A stretch of DNA of 64,000 nucleotides from Clostridium weizhouense. GTDB taxonomy: Bacteria; Bacillota; Clostridia; Clostridiales; Clostridiaceae. Both the position numbers and the translations under genes were made by a program. Below the pieces are notes generated by a model. The model ran no database searches, was not told the origin of the DNA, and saw only the letters and a list, made by a program, of their open reading frames with translations. Position 1 is the first letter of the stretch. Each line of letters begins with the position of its first letter. The DNA lies in the NCBI RefSeq assembly GCF_019431045.1, contig NZ_JAHXPT010000003.1, positions 329,224 to 393,223 of the forward strand, read 5' to 3'. This document shows, in pieces, positions 18,544 through 28,103 of the stretch.

Positions 18544-21500
18544 ATGAAAAGAAAAATTCTTACAATACTTTGTGCTCTAGCTTTAAGCTTTAGTCTAAGT
18601 TCAAAATGTTTTGCTAGTATATCTGTACCGACTAATAGCACAAATGAAAATCACTTAAGTAAAATTAGTTCAGTTGATGAAATTAACTCAGAGAACAATT
18701 ACGATAAAGTAAAAGGTGCAGAAAAAACTTATTCAGAACCAACTACAAAAAAATATTCTTTTAAAGATCTTAATCAATTAAGTAATGAAGAAATTATTGA
18801 ACTATCTTCAAAAATATCTTGGAAAGATATTTCTGATATTTTTAAATACAATGATGATACTCAAAAGTTTTATTCTGATAAAAATCGTGTACAAGCTATG
18901 ATAGATGGATTATATCAAAAAGCTTCTACTTTTACAGCTACTGATGATAACGGAATTGATACATTAGTAGAAATTTTAAGATCTGGATTTTATTTAGGAT
19001 TTTATAATGATTCTTTAAAGTATTTAAAAGATAGGAATTTTCATGATAAATGCATTCCTGCATTAATTGCTATGGAAAATAACCCAAACTTTAAGTTAGG
19101 TGAAGAAGGTCAAGATAAAGTAGTCCTAGCTTTTGGTAAGCTTATAGGAAATGCTTCTTGCAATCCAGAAATAGTCAATAAGTCAGTAGCAATTTTAGAA
19201 CAATATAATAATGAAATAATTAATGAATATCCAGAGGATAGATTAAAATCTGATGCTGTCTTAAAAATCATGAGCGAAATAACATATGATATTAATGAAT
19301 ACAGTTATAATCATAATATAACAGATGGTAAAAACACTCCTTGGTCTGGAAAAATTGATACTTTCATAAATGCAGTTTCAAAGTTTGCATCTATTACTGA
19401 CATAACTGAAGAAAATGGATGGCTTATAAATAATGGCATATATTTTACTGGTAAATTAGCTAAATATCATAGTAATTCAAAAATTCCACATAAAGTTATA
19501 GATACGTGTTTACATACTCTCCCTAATTCATCTGAACAATATATTACTGCTTTAAGTTCATTAAGAGATGAGTTTAAGTGTGAAACTTCAAGTGGTTCAC
19601 TTGTAGATGTAGAGAAAATTCTTGAAGATGAAAAAAATATCTTCTTGCCTAAAACTTACACATTTGATGATGGAAAAATGATTATTAAAGCTGGTGATAA
19701 AGTATCCGAAGCAAAAATACAAAGACTTTATTGGGCTTCTAAAGAAGTAAAATCTCAATTTCATAGATTAATTGGAAGTGATACGCCTTTAGAACCTGGT
19801 AATGCAGATGATGTATTGACTATGGTGATTTATAACAATCCACAGGAATACAAAGTTAATAGACTTTTATATGGATATTCCGTTGATAATGGTGGTATAT
19901 ATATTGAAGGAAAAGGTACTTTCTTTACATATGAAAGAACTCCTAACGATAGTATATTTAGTTTAGAAGAACTTTTCAGACATGAATATACCCATTATTT
20001 ACAAGGACGTTATTTAGTTCCAGGTTTATTTAATCAAGGAGATTTTTATAAAGGAAATCCTTCAAGACTTACATGGTTTGAAGAAGGTTCTGCTGAATTC
20101 TTTGCTGGTTCAACTAGAAATACTATACTACCTAGAAAATCAATGGTCTCAGGTATAGGTAAATCTGAAGCTGAAAGACTTAGTGCAAATAATTTATTCC
20201 ATTCCTCTTATTCAGATGGATGGGACTTCTATAATTATGGATATGCTTTTTCAGATTATATGTATAATAATAATAGACCTTTATTCAAAAATTTAGTAGA
20301 TTCAATGAAATCTAATGATGTTGATAATTATGATTCTATAATATCATCTTCAAGTAAAGATAAAAATTTAGATAGACAATATCAAAAACATATGGATAAA
20401 CTAGTTAATAATTATGATAACTATAAAATACCTCTAGTATCTGATGATTACATGAAAAAATGTACTAATAAGAGTCTAGATCAAATAAAAAAAGATATTG
20501 AAAAAACTATGGGCTTAAGCAATTCTGAAATAGTTAAAGAAAAGTCTGAATATTTTAATACCTATACTTTAAAATCAACATATAAATTAGGATTAAATAA
20601 AGACGAAAATGAAAATTGGAATTTAATGAATAAAAAAATTAATGAAACATTGGAAAAACTAGATAAATTAGGATGGAATGGATATAAAACAGTTACAGCT
20701 TATTTTATAAATCCTAAAGTAAATTCATATAATGAAGTTGAATATGATGTGGTTTTCCACGGATTATTATCTCATAATGAAAACTTTAGTGAAGAAACTT
20801 CAATCTCATTAAAATGTCCAAGTGAGTGTAATGTAGGTGAAAAAATTCCATTTACTAGTGAATGTTCAACAGATAATAGTGAAATAGTATCTTATAAATG
20901 GGACTTTGGTGATGGTAACACTAGTACAGAAAAAGATCCTATTTACACTTATAAAAAACCTGGTAATTACACAGTAAAACTTACAGTTTTGGATTCTAGA
21001 GGATTAGAGGTAGAAGAAACTTCAGAAATAGTTATACATAAAATCCTTAATGGAAATCCAGTAACAGAAAAAGAATATAATAATGATTTTGAAAATGCTA
21101 ATAAAATTCACTTAAATGACTTAGTTTCAGGAAACTTACAAGCAGATGATTTACAAGATACATTCTCTTTTGAAGTTACAAAACCTGATGACATAACTAT
21201 TACTTTAGAAAGTAATAGTTGTGAAAAAAATAATTTGGTTTGGGTACTATTTAATACTGAAGATACAAATAAATCTATTGCTTTCCCAGAATACAATATG
21301 AATCAACTTTCAAAAACTATTAGTCTTGAACCTGGTAAATACTATTTAATTGTATATCAATGTTCAAAAGAAAAAACTGATTATAAATTTGTAATTGAAG
21401 GATCTTCAGATGAAAACTCTGAAACAAAACCGGATGAAATTCCTGAAGTAAATCCTGATGAAAACTCAGAAACAAAGCCGGATGAAATTCCTGAAGTAAA

Positions 21501-22278
21501 TCCTGATGAAAACTCAGAAACAAAGCCGGATGAAGCTCCTGATTATGATACAATTAATGTAAAAGAAGAAGAATACAATGATGATTTTGAGTCAGCGAAC
21601 AGTATTTTTAAAAACCAAGTAATGAGTGGTAATTTAGATCCTTCTGATAGATGTGATACTTATTGTTTTAATGCCTTAAGTGCTGGAACTATAAATGTAA
21701 CTTTAGAAAATACTAACAGTGATTCCTCTACCGTTAATTGGCTTGCTTTTAATAATGAAGATACTAGTAACTATATTGGCTATGCATCAAAACAAGATGG
21801 TAATAAATTTTCTGGAAGTTTTAAAGTAGATAAACCTGGAAAATATTATATAGTAGCCTATGAAACAAATGGCAACAGTTCAGATTACAAGTTAAAAGTA
21901 GATGGAAATATTGAAAAATCATCAACAAGTAATGATGTTGTAGAAGATAAAAATGATGATTCCTTTGAATCTGCAAATAAAATCACAACTCACTCTACTA
22001 TTTCAGATAGCTTAAATGGAGATGATAATCAAGATATTTATTGCTTTGATGTAACTAAAGCTCAAGATTTAGCTATTAATTTAAAGAGTTTAGATAACTT
22101 AGGTGTAGCATGGCAACTTTTTAGCGAAAAAGATTTAAATAACTATATTAGTTATGGTTCAAAATCTGGAAATTCAGTTATAGGAAATGTTAATGTTACT
22201 CCTGGAAAATACTACTTATTAGTATATAAATATTCATCTGATGATGGTACTTATAAATTAACAATAAAGCAAATTTAA
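18544..22278 (+). CDS. colA: Secreted microbial collagenase, M9 family, ColA-like (1244 aa)
   Basis: Extracellular zinc metalloprotease that degrades collagen. Order: signal peptide (residues 1 to about 26), M9 activator region (about 90-370), peptidase domain with HEYTH at about 480 and the third zinc ligand in WFEEGSAEFF about 30 residues later, one PKD domain (about 750-835, with YKWDFGDGNTSTEKDP), then three PPC/collagen-binding-like domains (about 838-955, 1005-1120, 1135-1244). A Pro/Glu/Asp linker made of 48-base repeats separates the first two. ATG at 18544 is chosen for GAGGTG five bases upstream. A probable virulence or nutrient-scavenging factor. Confidence 0.95.
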   Translation: MKRKILTILCALALSFSLSSKCFASISVPTNSTNENHLSKISSVDEINSENNYDKVKGAEKTYSEPTTKKYSFKDLNQLSNEEIIELSSKISWKDISDIFKYNDDTQKFYSDKNRVQAMIDGLYQKASTFTATDDNGIDTLVEILRSGFYLGFYNDSLKYLKDRNFHDKCIPALIAMENNPNFKLGEEGQDKVVLAFGKLIGNASCNPEIVNKSVAILEQYNNEIINEYPEDRLKSDAVLKIMSEITYDINEYSYNHNITDGKNTPWSGKIDTFINAVSKFASITDITEENGWLINNGIYFTGKLAKYHSNSKIPHKVIDTCLHTLPNSSEQYITALSSLRDEFKCETSSGSLVDVEKILEDEKNIFLPKTYTFDDGKMIIKAGDKVSEAKIQRLYWASKEVKSQFHRLIGSDTPLEPGNADDVLTMVIYNNPQEYKVNRLLYGYSVDNGGIYIEGKGTFFTYERTPNDSIFSLEELFRHEYTHYLQGRYLVPGLFNQGDFYKGNPSRLTWFEEGSAEFFAGSTRNTILPRKSMVSGIGKSEAERLSANNLFHSSYSDGWDFYNYGYAFSDYMYNNNRPLFKNLVDSMKSNDVDNYDSIISSSSKDKNLDRQYQKHMDKLVNNYDNYKIPLVSDDYMKKCTNKSLDQIKKDIEKTMGLSNSEIVKEKSEYFNTYTLKSTYKLGLNKDENENWNLMNKKINETLEKLDKLGWNGYKTVTAYFINPKVNSYNEVEYDVVFHGLLSHNENFSEETSISLKCPSECNVGEKIPFTSECSTDNSEIVSYKWDFGDGNTSTEKDPIYTYKKPGNYTVKLTVLDSRGLEVEETSEIVIHKILNGNPVTEKEYNNDFENANKIHLNDLVSGNLQADDLQDTFSFEVTKPDDITITLESNSCEKNNLVWVLFNTEDTNKSIAFPEYNMNQLSKTISLEPGKYYLIVYQCSKEKTDYKFVIEGSSDENSETKPDEIPEVNPDENSETKPDEIPEVNPDENSETKPDEAPDYDTINVKEEEYNDDFESANSIFKNQVMSGNLDPSDRCDTYCFNALSAGTINVTLENTNSDSSTVNWLAFNNEDTSNYIGYASKQDGNKFSGSFKVDKPGKYYIVAYETNGNSSDYKLKVDGNIEKSSTSNDVVEDKNDDSFESANKITTHSTISDSLNGDDNQDIYCFDVTKAQDLAINLKSLDNLGVAWQLFSEKDLNNYISYGSKSGNSVIGNVNVTPGKYYLLVYKYSSDDGTYKLTIKQI
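21409..21540 (+). repeat. 48-base coding tandem repeat in colA
   Basis: Two and three-quarter copies of a 48-base unit (21409, 21457 and 21505) encode DENSETKPDEIPEVNP repeats in the linker between the first and second PPC-like domains. Copies are nearly identical, with two synonymous changes in the first, so the length of this linker is likely to vary between strains. Confidence 0.9.
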
Positions 22279-22284
22279 TATAAG

Positions 22285-22322
22285 AGGCTGAAAATTAGAT
22301 TAAATCTAATTTTCAGCCTTTT
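22285..22322 (+). terminator. Collagenase terminator
   Basis: The perfect stem AGGCTGAAAATTAGATT/AATCTAATTTTCAGCCT is followed by TTTTATT, just past the colA stop. Confidence 0.92.
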
Positions 22323-22459
22323 ATTATTAATTTCTAGATTCATTAATTTACTACAATATAAACGTTAAAGTCGTCCCTACATTATCTAATATTTAGTTTT
22401 ATTTTAAACAAATTGTTAAAATATAATATTCATTCTAACTTTTGATTATAGTTAATTTT

Positions 22460-22488
22460 TTGATAAAAATATTAATTTGTGATAAAAT
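22460..22488 (+). promoter_or_regulatory. Promoter of the hydrogenase-maturation leader
   Basis: TTGATA and TAAAAT are separated by 17 bases. The start point would be near 22495, at the start of the structured leader. Confidence 0.6.
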
Positions 22489-22494
22489 TAATTC

Positions 22495-22632
22495 GAATCT
22501 TACTTTAAGGATATTCCTGAGAGAAAAGATAAAAGCTAACAAAATGTTCTGAAGTACATGAGGGGTCTACCCAAGTGATAAGGCAAGTATATAATTAAGT
22601 ATATATCTCTATGCCTTTTTGGTATGGGATTT
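22495..22632 (+). ncRNA. Unassigned structured leader of the TM1266-hydG operon
   Basis: The leader contains short hairpins GGA(TAT)TCC, ATGT...ACAT and GGG(GTCTA)CCC, and a possible closing pairing of CTT-ACTT with AAGT-AAG. It ends in a long imperfect hairpin AAGGCA...TGCCTT (22580-22617) followed by TTTTT and a second T7 tract. This is the layout of an aptamer plus intrinsic terminator. It carries CTGAGAG but no other TPP-riboswitch features, and I could not match it to a class. Confidence 0.6.
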
Positions 22633-22668
22633 TTTTATTTACTTAATTAAGAAGGGAATGAAAATATT

Positions 22669-22917
22669 ATGGATACAAGAATTGCATTAATAGGAATAAT
22701 AGTTCATGATATAACTGCAACTGAAAAAGTAAATATCATATTACATGATTATAATAAGTATATAATCGGAAGAATGGGACTTCCTTATAAGGAAAAAAAT
22801 CTCGCTATTATAAGTATCATAGTTGATGCTAGTAATGATATTATAAGTTCATTATCTGGTAAATTGGGTATGTTAAAAGGCATAAATGTAAAAACTATGT
22901 ATTCAAAAATAGAATAA
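22669..22917 (+). CDS. TM1266-family iron-only hydrogenase system regulator (82 aa)
   Basis: Small ACT-like/NikR C-terminal-like domain protein usually encoded next to [FeFe]-hydrogenase maturation genes. Recognised by RIALIGIIVHD at the start and KNLAIISIIVDAS and LSGKLGMLKGINVKTMYSK later. It has no DNA-binding domain, so it probably acts as a ligand-binding partner rather than a repressor by itself. AAGGG precedes ATG. It lies 67 bases before hydG, in the same transcript behind the structured leader. Confidence 0.88.
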   Translation: MDTRIALIGIIVHDITATEKVNIILHDYNKYIIGRMGLPYKEKNLAIISIIVDASNDIISSLSGKLGMLKGINVKTMYSKIE

Positions 22918-22984
22918 ATTCTCGTTAACTTTAATGTTGTCAGAACAGCTTTATTAAAATTCATATAGAAAGAAGATGTTTGAC

Positions 22985-24403
22985 ATGTATAATGTAAAAT
23001 CAAATGTAGCAACTGAATTTATTAACCATGAAGAAATTTTAGAAACACTTAAATTTGCAGAAGAAAATAAAAGAAATAAAATTTTAATTAATGAAATCTT
23101 AGAAAAAGCAAAAAAGTGTAAAGGTCTTTCTCACAGAGAAGCTGCTGTGCTACTTGAATGTGACTTAGATGAAGAACTTGAAAAAATATATGATTTAGCT
23201 AAAGAGATAAAGCAAAAATTCTATGGAAATAGAATTGTTATGTTTGCGCCTCTTTATTTATCAAATTATTGTGTAAATGGATGTACTTATTGTCCATATC
23301 ATCACAAAAATAAACATATAAGAAGAAAAAAACTTACTCAAGAAGAAATAAAAAAAGAAGTAATCGCACTTCAAGATATGGGACATAAAAGACTTGCACT
23401 AGAAACTGGTGAAGATCCTATTAATAATCCTATTGAGTATGTTCTTGAAAGTATAAAAACTATTTATAGTATAAAACATAAAAATGGTGCAATAAGAAGA
23501 GCTAATGTTAATATAGCAGCTACAACAGTTGAAAACTATAGAAAACTTAAAGAAGCTGGAATTGGAACATATATTTTATTCCAAGAAACTTATAATAAAG
23601 AAGCTTATGAAAAACTTCACCCAACTGGTCCAAAACATGATTATGCTTACCATACAGAAGCTATGGATAGAGCTATGGACGGTGGAATTGATGATGTTGG
23701 ATGTGGTGTTTTATTTGGATTAAATCTTTATAGATATGATTTTGTTGGTTTATTAATGCACGCTGAACATTTAGAAGCTGCTAAAGGAGTTGGTCCTCAT
23801 ACTATAAGTGTTCCTAGAATAAGACCAGCTGACGATATAAATCCTGAAGACTTTACTAACGCTATTTCAGATGAATTATTAGAAAAAATAGTAGCTATTT
23901 TAAGAATTACTGTTCCTTATACTGGAATTATTGTTTCAACTAGAGAGTCTCAAGAAGCAAGAGAAAAACTATTAAAAGTTGGTGTTTCTCAATTAAGTGG
24001 TGGATCTTCTACAAGTGTTGGTGGATACTCTGAAAAAGAAAAAGAAGAAGAAAATTCATCTCAATTTGATGTAAATGATAATAGAACTTTAGATGAAATA
24101 GTTAACTGGTTATTAGAAATGGGACATATCCCAAGTTTCTGTACTGCTTGCTATAGAGAAGGTAGAACTGGAGATAGATTTATGAGTCTTGTTAAGTCTG
24201 GTCAAATAGCTAACTGTTGTCAACCTAACGCTTTAATGACTTTAAAAGAATATTTAGAAGACTATGCTTCTTCAAATACTAAAGAAAATGGAGAAAAAGT
24301 AATAGGAAAAGAAATTACTAGAATTCCAAGTGATAAAGTTAAAGAAGTAGTACTTAAACATTTAGAAGAATTAAATGAAGGTAAGCGTGATTTTAGATTC
24401 TAA
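22985..24403 (+). CDS. hydG: [FeFe] hydrogenase H-cluster radical SAM maturase HydG (472 aa)
   Basis: Cleaves tyrosine to supply the CO and CN ligands of the hydrogenase H-cluster through an Fe(CO)2(CN) synthon. The radical SAM motif is CVNGCTYCPYHH (CX3CX2C). The HydG-specific C-terminal cluster motif CTACYREGRTGDRFM and the CCQPNAL segment separate it from ThiH. ATG at 22985 gives the usual MYNVKS start; an ATG at 22976 abuts the only ribosome site. Partners hydE and hydF are not in this window. The hydrogenase it serves lies convergently downstream. Confidence 0.96.
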   Translation: MYNVKSNVATEFINHEEILETLKFAEENKRNKILINEILEKAKKCKGLSHREAAVLLECDLDEELEKIYDLAKEIKQKFYGNRIVMFAPLYLSNYCVNGCTYCPYHHKNKHIRRKKLTQEEIKKEVIALQDMGHKRLALETGEDPINNPIEYVLESIKTIYSIKHKNGAIRRANVNIAATTVENYRKLKEAGIGTYILFQETYNKEAYEKLHPTGPKHDYAYHTEAMDRAMDGGIDDVGCGVLFGLNLYRYDFVGLLMHAEHLEAAKGVGPHTISVPRIRPADDINPEDFTNAISDELLEKIVAILRITVPYTGIIVSTRESQEAREKLLKVGVSQLSGGSSTSVGGYSEKEKEEENSSQFDVNDNRTLDEIVNWLLEMGHIPSFCTACYREGRTGDRFMSLVKSGQIANCCQPNALMTLKEYLEDYASSNTKENGEKVIGKEITRIPSDKVKEVVLKHLEELNEGKRDFRF

Positions 24404-24412
24404 TTTTTAAAT

Positions 24413-24632
24413 AACGCTATGTTTTAAAATAGGGTTGATATTATAGTATAAACAGAATTCTTAGTATCAGACAAAGCTTGTCTTTGACTAATGGTTAGAA
24501 GTCGTTATCCAGGAGCGTGTAGCTGTTATGAAATTACAGATACTAGCTATCGGATAAAGCTCATGGACAGAGGAATTTACTTTAAGAACTCTAAAATATC
24601 AACCTTTACTTAAAACATAGCATTAAATAAAT
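24413..24632. repeat. TIR-bounded repeat element, copy C
   Basis: Outer ends GCTATGTTTTAAAATAG and CTTAAAACATAGC are inverse. The left end continues GGTTGATATTATAGTATAA; the right has TAAAATATCAACC. The interior is module 3 in the inverse direction relative to copy D (GCTATCGGATAAAGCTCATG, AGGAGCGTGTAGCTGTTATG) plus a small palindrome AGACAAAGCTTGTCT. It begins 10 bases after the hydG stop codon. Confidence 0.85.
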
Positions 24633-24650
24633 ATAAAATCTAATCTATAA

Positions 24651-24700
24651 AAAAGGATGTAGTGAGATTTGTGTAAAAGCAAATCTACTACATCCTTTTT
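24651..24700. terminator. Bidirectional terminator between hydG and hydA
   Basis: The stem AAAAGGATGTAGT...ACTACATCCTTTT, with inner AGATTTG/CAAATCT, separates the two convergent hydrogenase genes and has T-runs on both sides. Confidence 0.9.
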
Positions 24701-24719
24701 GAATTATTTTAAATAATAA

Positions 24720-26660
24720 TTATCTCTTTTTAACTTTTGGGAAATACTTTGTATGAAGTAGTTCATGAGCTTTATGACTTAATGGATGATCTAAATATTT
24801 TTCATAAAGAGCTAGTACTTCTGGGTTTTCATTAGATCTTCTAAGTTCTTTAGATCTATCTATTTCATTTAAACCGTCTGCTCTTTTTTCTAGAACTTGT
24901 TGTTTATTCTTTCTTATTTTAGGTTGACCACCGCCACCTACGCATCCACCTACACAAGCCATAATTTCAATTGCATGAAAGAATTCTTCACCTGATCTTA
25001 TTTTATCTAACATCTTAGCTGCTTCTTTAAGTCCATGTGCAACCCCTATTCTAAGATTAAGATCACCAACTTCAATCTCACAAATTCTAAATCCATCCCA
25101 TCCTCTAAGACCTTCAAATTCTATATTATCAATTCTTTTGCCTGTCATATTTTCAATTGCAGTTCTAACAGCTGCTTCTATAACTCCACCAGTTCTACCA
25201 AAAATAATTCCCGCACCAGTGTACTCACCCATAACATTGTCTATTTCTTCATCTTCAAGTTCTTTTAAATCTATACCTGAGTTTTTAAATATCTTTATAA
25301 GTTCTCTTGTAGTAATTACATAATCTACATCATAATTCATATCTACTGAAAACTCTTCTCTTGATGCTTCATATATTTTAGCAACACATGGCATAATTGC
25401 AACTGAGGTTACTTCTTCTCTTGAAAATCCTTTTTCTTTTGCCCATATTTCTTTTGCTATAGTAGCGAACATTTGCATTGGTGATTTAGCTGAAGAAGGT
25501 ACTTCTAGCATATCTGCATAATTTTTTTCTATAAAATTAATCCAAGAAGGACAACACGAAGTAAGTATTGGCAATTTAACATCTTTGTCTCCTGCTAAAT
25601 ATTTTTCAAGTCTTTCTTGAAGCTCTGCGGCTTCTTCCATTATGGTTAAATCTGCTCCCCATGTAGTATCAAATACATAATCTACTCCTAATTTTCTAAG
25701 ACCTGCTGCTAATTTCTTTTCTACATTTTCTCCTGGTTCAAATCCAAATTCTTCACCTATTGCAACTCTTATAGCTGGTGCCATTTGAGTAATTACAAGT
25801 TTATTAGGTGTAGCTAAATCTCTAAGAAACTTAATTGTATTATCCCCTGCTGTTATAGCATCAACAGGACATGCAGATATACATGCTCCACAATGGGTAC
25901 ATCTATTATAATCTATATTATGTTGTTTTTTTAATTCTCCTTCTATACAATCTACAGGACATGCTCTTTTACAACTTCCACATCCAATACATTTTTTTGT
26001 AATTGTTAATTTTATAAGATGATTACATTGTGATGTGTAACATTTCTTTTCTTCTATATGTTCTTCTATTTCATGATAAAAACTTCCTACAATTTCTTCT
26101 ATTAAATTATGTTTTTGATGCAATTTCTTTTTTACATCTTGTGCTAAACTTCTTAAACTATAAACATCACGCATATCAGATACGCCTTTACTTATTCTAT
26201 CTAAAACTTTTAGCATCCTAGTTATTTCATCTTTAACTATTTCATAATTTTTATAAGTACCTTCTTTAATTTTGGCTAATAAATACTCTATGTAAAATTT
26301 TCCATATTGAATTATACAATCTTCTTCAGATAAAATAATAATAACTCTACTAATATTTCCATAAAATAATCCAAAATCAAATTCTTTATCTAACCTATCT
26401 TCATTTAAAAAACCTCCAAAAGGGATTCCAATCTGTGCTGCTTTAAACGTGCTTTTATTTATAAGTCCTCCACAAATTTCTAATATCTCTCTAAGAGTTG
26501 AACCTTCTGGAACTTCTATTATTCCTGGATTATTAATCTTTCCACAAATGGCTATACTTCTTTTTTCATTACTTGTTACTTCTTTTAGTTCTTCTTCACT
26601 AAAAGTTGAAAATACAGAACCTAATGAACTTTGTATAAAAGTATTATTTTTATATGACAT
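24720..26660 (-). CDS. hydA: [FeFe] hydrogenase catalytic subunit with SLBB domain (646 aa)
   Basis: Produces or oxidises H2. Order: an SLBB domain (ICGKINNPGIIEVPEGSTLR, about 40-110), a NuoF-C-terminal-like helical segment without its Cys motif (about 130-215), a two-[4Fe-4S] ferredoxin domain (CIGCGSCKRACP and CTHCGACISACP), then the H-cluster domain with L1 TSCCPSW, L2 MPCVAK and L3 MACVGGCVGGGGQP. All three H-cluster motifs are canonical, so it should be catalytic. ATG at 26660 follows AAGGAG at eight bases. No NuoE/NuoF partners are adjacent. Confidence 0.95.
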   Translation of the reverse strand: MSYKNNTFIQSSLGSVFSTFSEEELKEVTSNEKRSIAICGKINNPGIIEVPEGSTLREILEICGGLINKSTFKAAQIGIPFGGFLNEDRLDKEFDFGLFYGNISRVIIILSEEDCIIQYGKFYIEYLLAKIKEGTYKNYEIVKDEITRMLKVLDRISKGVSDMRDVYSLRSLAQDVKKKLHQKHNLIEEIVGSFYHEIEEHIEEKKCYTSQCNHLIKLTITKKCIGCGSCKRACPVDCIEGELKKQHNIDYNRCTHCGACISACPVDAITAGDNTIKFLRDLATPNKLVITQMAPAIRVAIGEEFGFEPGENVEKKLAAGLRKLGVDYVFDTTWGADLTIMEEAAELQERLEKYLAGDKDVKLPILTSCCPSWINFIEKNYADMLEVPSSAKSPMQMFATIAKEIWAKEKGFSREEVTSVAIMPCVAKIYEASREEFSVDMNYDVDYVITTRELIKIFKNSGIDLKELEDEEIDNVMGEYTGAGIIFGRTGGVIEAAVRTAIENMTGKRIDNIEFEGLRGWDGFRICEIEVGDLNLRIGVAHGLKEAAKMLDKIRSGEEFFHAIEIMACVGGCVGGGGQPKIRKNKQQVLEKRADGLNEIDRSKELRRSNENPEVLALYEKYLDHPLSHKAHELLHTKYFPKVKKR

Positions 26661-27152
26661 AAATTTCACTCCTTCAATATCTAGTACAAACATAACTATT
26701 GCATTTTATATATTTATAATTATTTCTTTATTTTTTAAATTTTTTATCTTTATACATTCTAATAATATCTTTTGATTTTTCTGTAATATAATCCCCCTTT
26801 TTAACAAATAATATAAATTTTTAATTATTTCTTTAATATATAAAAATTAAACTATTTTTATATAAAAGTAATAACTCCTTATCTATATTATACATATTTT
26901 TAAACATTAAAATAAGAGCTTAAAATCAAATAAACTCTTATAAAAATTATTTTATCCTTAACTATACAAATATATCCATTATATTTTTTATTATTACTCT
27001 AAATATACTTAGAAATTATAATATAACTATCATAAGTGTATACTTTTTTTAAATATATAAATTTTAATAAAGTTTATAACTAAAAATACTCCAGTTTAAA
27101 CTTTGCTGAAGTATTTTTATAAATAACTATTTAAAAATATTTTGAATTAATA
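26661..27152. other. Long AT-rich intergenic region upstream of hydA
   Basis: No gene is seen in nearly 500 bases. It contains a terminator at 27082-27119 (AAAAATACT...AGTATTTTT) that probably ends the next minus-strand gene; the remainder is the hydA promoter region. The leader motif seen before hydG is not repeated here. Confidence 0.5.
27082..27119 (-). terminator. Terminator after the 111-aa protein gene
   Basis: The stem AAAAATACTCCAG/CTGAAGTATTTTT (one mismatch) is followed by A/T-rich sequence. Confidence 0.7.
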
Positions 27153-27488
27153 CTAATGTTGATGTGGAATTACTTTTGTATAATCCAAAAATGAAAATAT
27201 TGGCATACGTTGAACATAACAACCCCATATCTTATCATATATATTTTCTATATCTTTAACGATCTTAGTTATTACTTTATATAGTCCACATACATCTTTA
27301 TATCTTGCTACAACAAAAAATCTATTATAGTACTCATTACTTTCATAAAGTTGTAAACCTGCATAATACTTATTATATTTCTTTAATAAATAATTATTAA
27401 GTTTTTTAGAAAATTTCTTATATGAATCTTCAAGTTCTGGTTTAACAACTATTTCATTTACATTATATAATGCATTGTAGTTATTCAT
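27153..27488 (-). CDS. Hypothetical protein (111 aa)
   Basis: I do not recognise this protein. It is rich in Tyr (about 14), Asn and Lys, with a compact alpha/beta pattern (NRFFVVARYKDVCGLYKVIT) and no signal peptide or membrane segment. It ends in HQH. GTAGGAGAT precedes ATG, and it has its own terminator, so it is very likely a real monocistronic gene. It lies between hydA and a UPF0158 gene with no evident functional link. Confidence 0.6.
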   Translation of the reverse strand: MNNYNALYNVNEIVVKPELEDSYKKFSKKLNNYLLKKYNKYYAGLQLYESNEYYNRFFVVARYKDVCGLYKVITKIVKDIENIYDKIWGCYVQRMPIFSFLDYTKVIPHQH

Positions 27489-27592
27489 ACTCTTTATCTC
27501 CTACCATAATGTTTCCTTTTGTATTATATATTATATAATTTAAAAGAAAATTGTTACTATTTTGTGTTATAAATGTGCTTATACTAAAATAT

Positions 27593-27630
27593 CACCCCAA
27601 ACATTAAATACATGTCTAATGTTTGAGGTG
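27593..27630 (-). terminator. Terminator of the UPF0158 gene
   Basis: The stem CACCCCAAACATTA/TAATGTTTGAGGTG (one mismatch) lies directly after the stop codon. Confidence 0.85.
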
Positions 27631-27635
27631 AAGTT

Positions 27636-28103
27636 TTATTCTATATATTCTATATTATTTTTTTCACACCAATTAATAGCCAATTGATATTCAGCCTTCT
27701 CCCTGTAATCATACCACTCACTAAGACGCTCAATACTTTCAATATATTCTCTTAATTTACGTATTGAATATTCTTTTTGTATTTCTTCTAAATCCTTATC
27801 TTTAAAATTTTCATCACTTAAAGACCTACAAAACTCTACCATCATTGCATATTCATTAATTTCATATTTATTTGGTAATTGAATATAATCTTCAAAATTT
27901 TCCTTTAAGTCATATAAACAACTTATCAATTCCCTTTCCCATTCCTCAAAATTTTTAAGATTGTTAATGTCTTCTGCTTTATAATTTGAAGTACTTTCAT
28001 CTTCAGCATATATAATTACACCTGTTTTTTTATTGTAATAATGAGTCAATAAATCCCCTTCAAATTCTATTGCCTCTATTACATCTTTTAAATTAACTTG
28101 CAT
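27636..28103 (-). CDS. UPF0158 family protein (155 aa)
   Basis: Matches the UPF0158 pattern: an acidic N-terminal strand region (VIEAIEFEGDLLTHYYNKKT), the YIQLPNKYEINEYAMMVEFC segment and the C-terminal WYDYREKAEYQLAINWCEKN motif, where the family has Trp and Leu/Ala-W positions. Cytoplasmic, acidic, function unknown. TAAGGGG precedes ATG. Terminator directly follows. No operon partners. Confidence 0.8.
   Translation of the reverse strand: MQVNLKDVIEAIEFEGDLLTHYYNKKTGVIIYAEDESTSNYKAEDINNLKNFEEWERELISCLYDLKENFEDYIQLPNKYEINEYAMMVEFCRSLSDENFKDKDLEEIQKEYSIRKLREYIESIERLSEWYDYREKAEYQLAINWCEKNNIEYIE

Noticed and set aside
22495..22632. TPP riboswitch upstream of hydG because of CTGAGAG
   Set aside because: The other conserved TPP blocks (the ACCTGATC-like segment and the GCGnAGGGA end) are absent, and the genes are not for thiamine.
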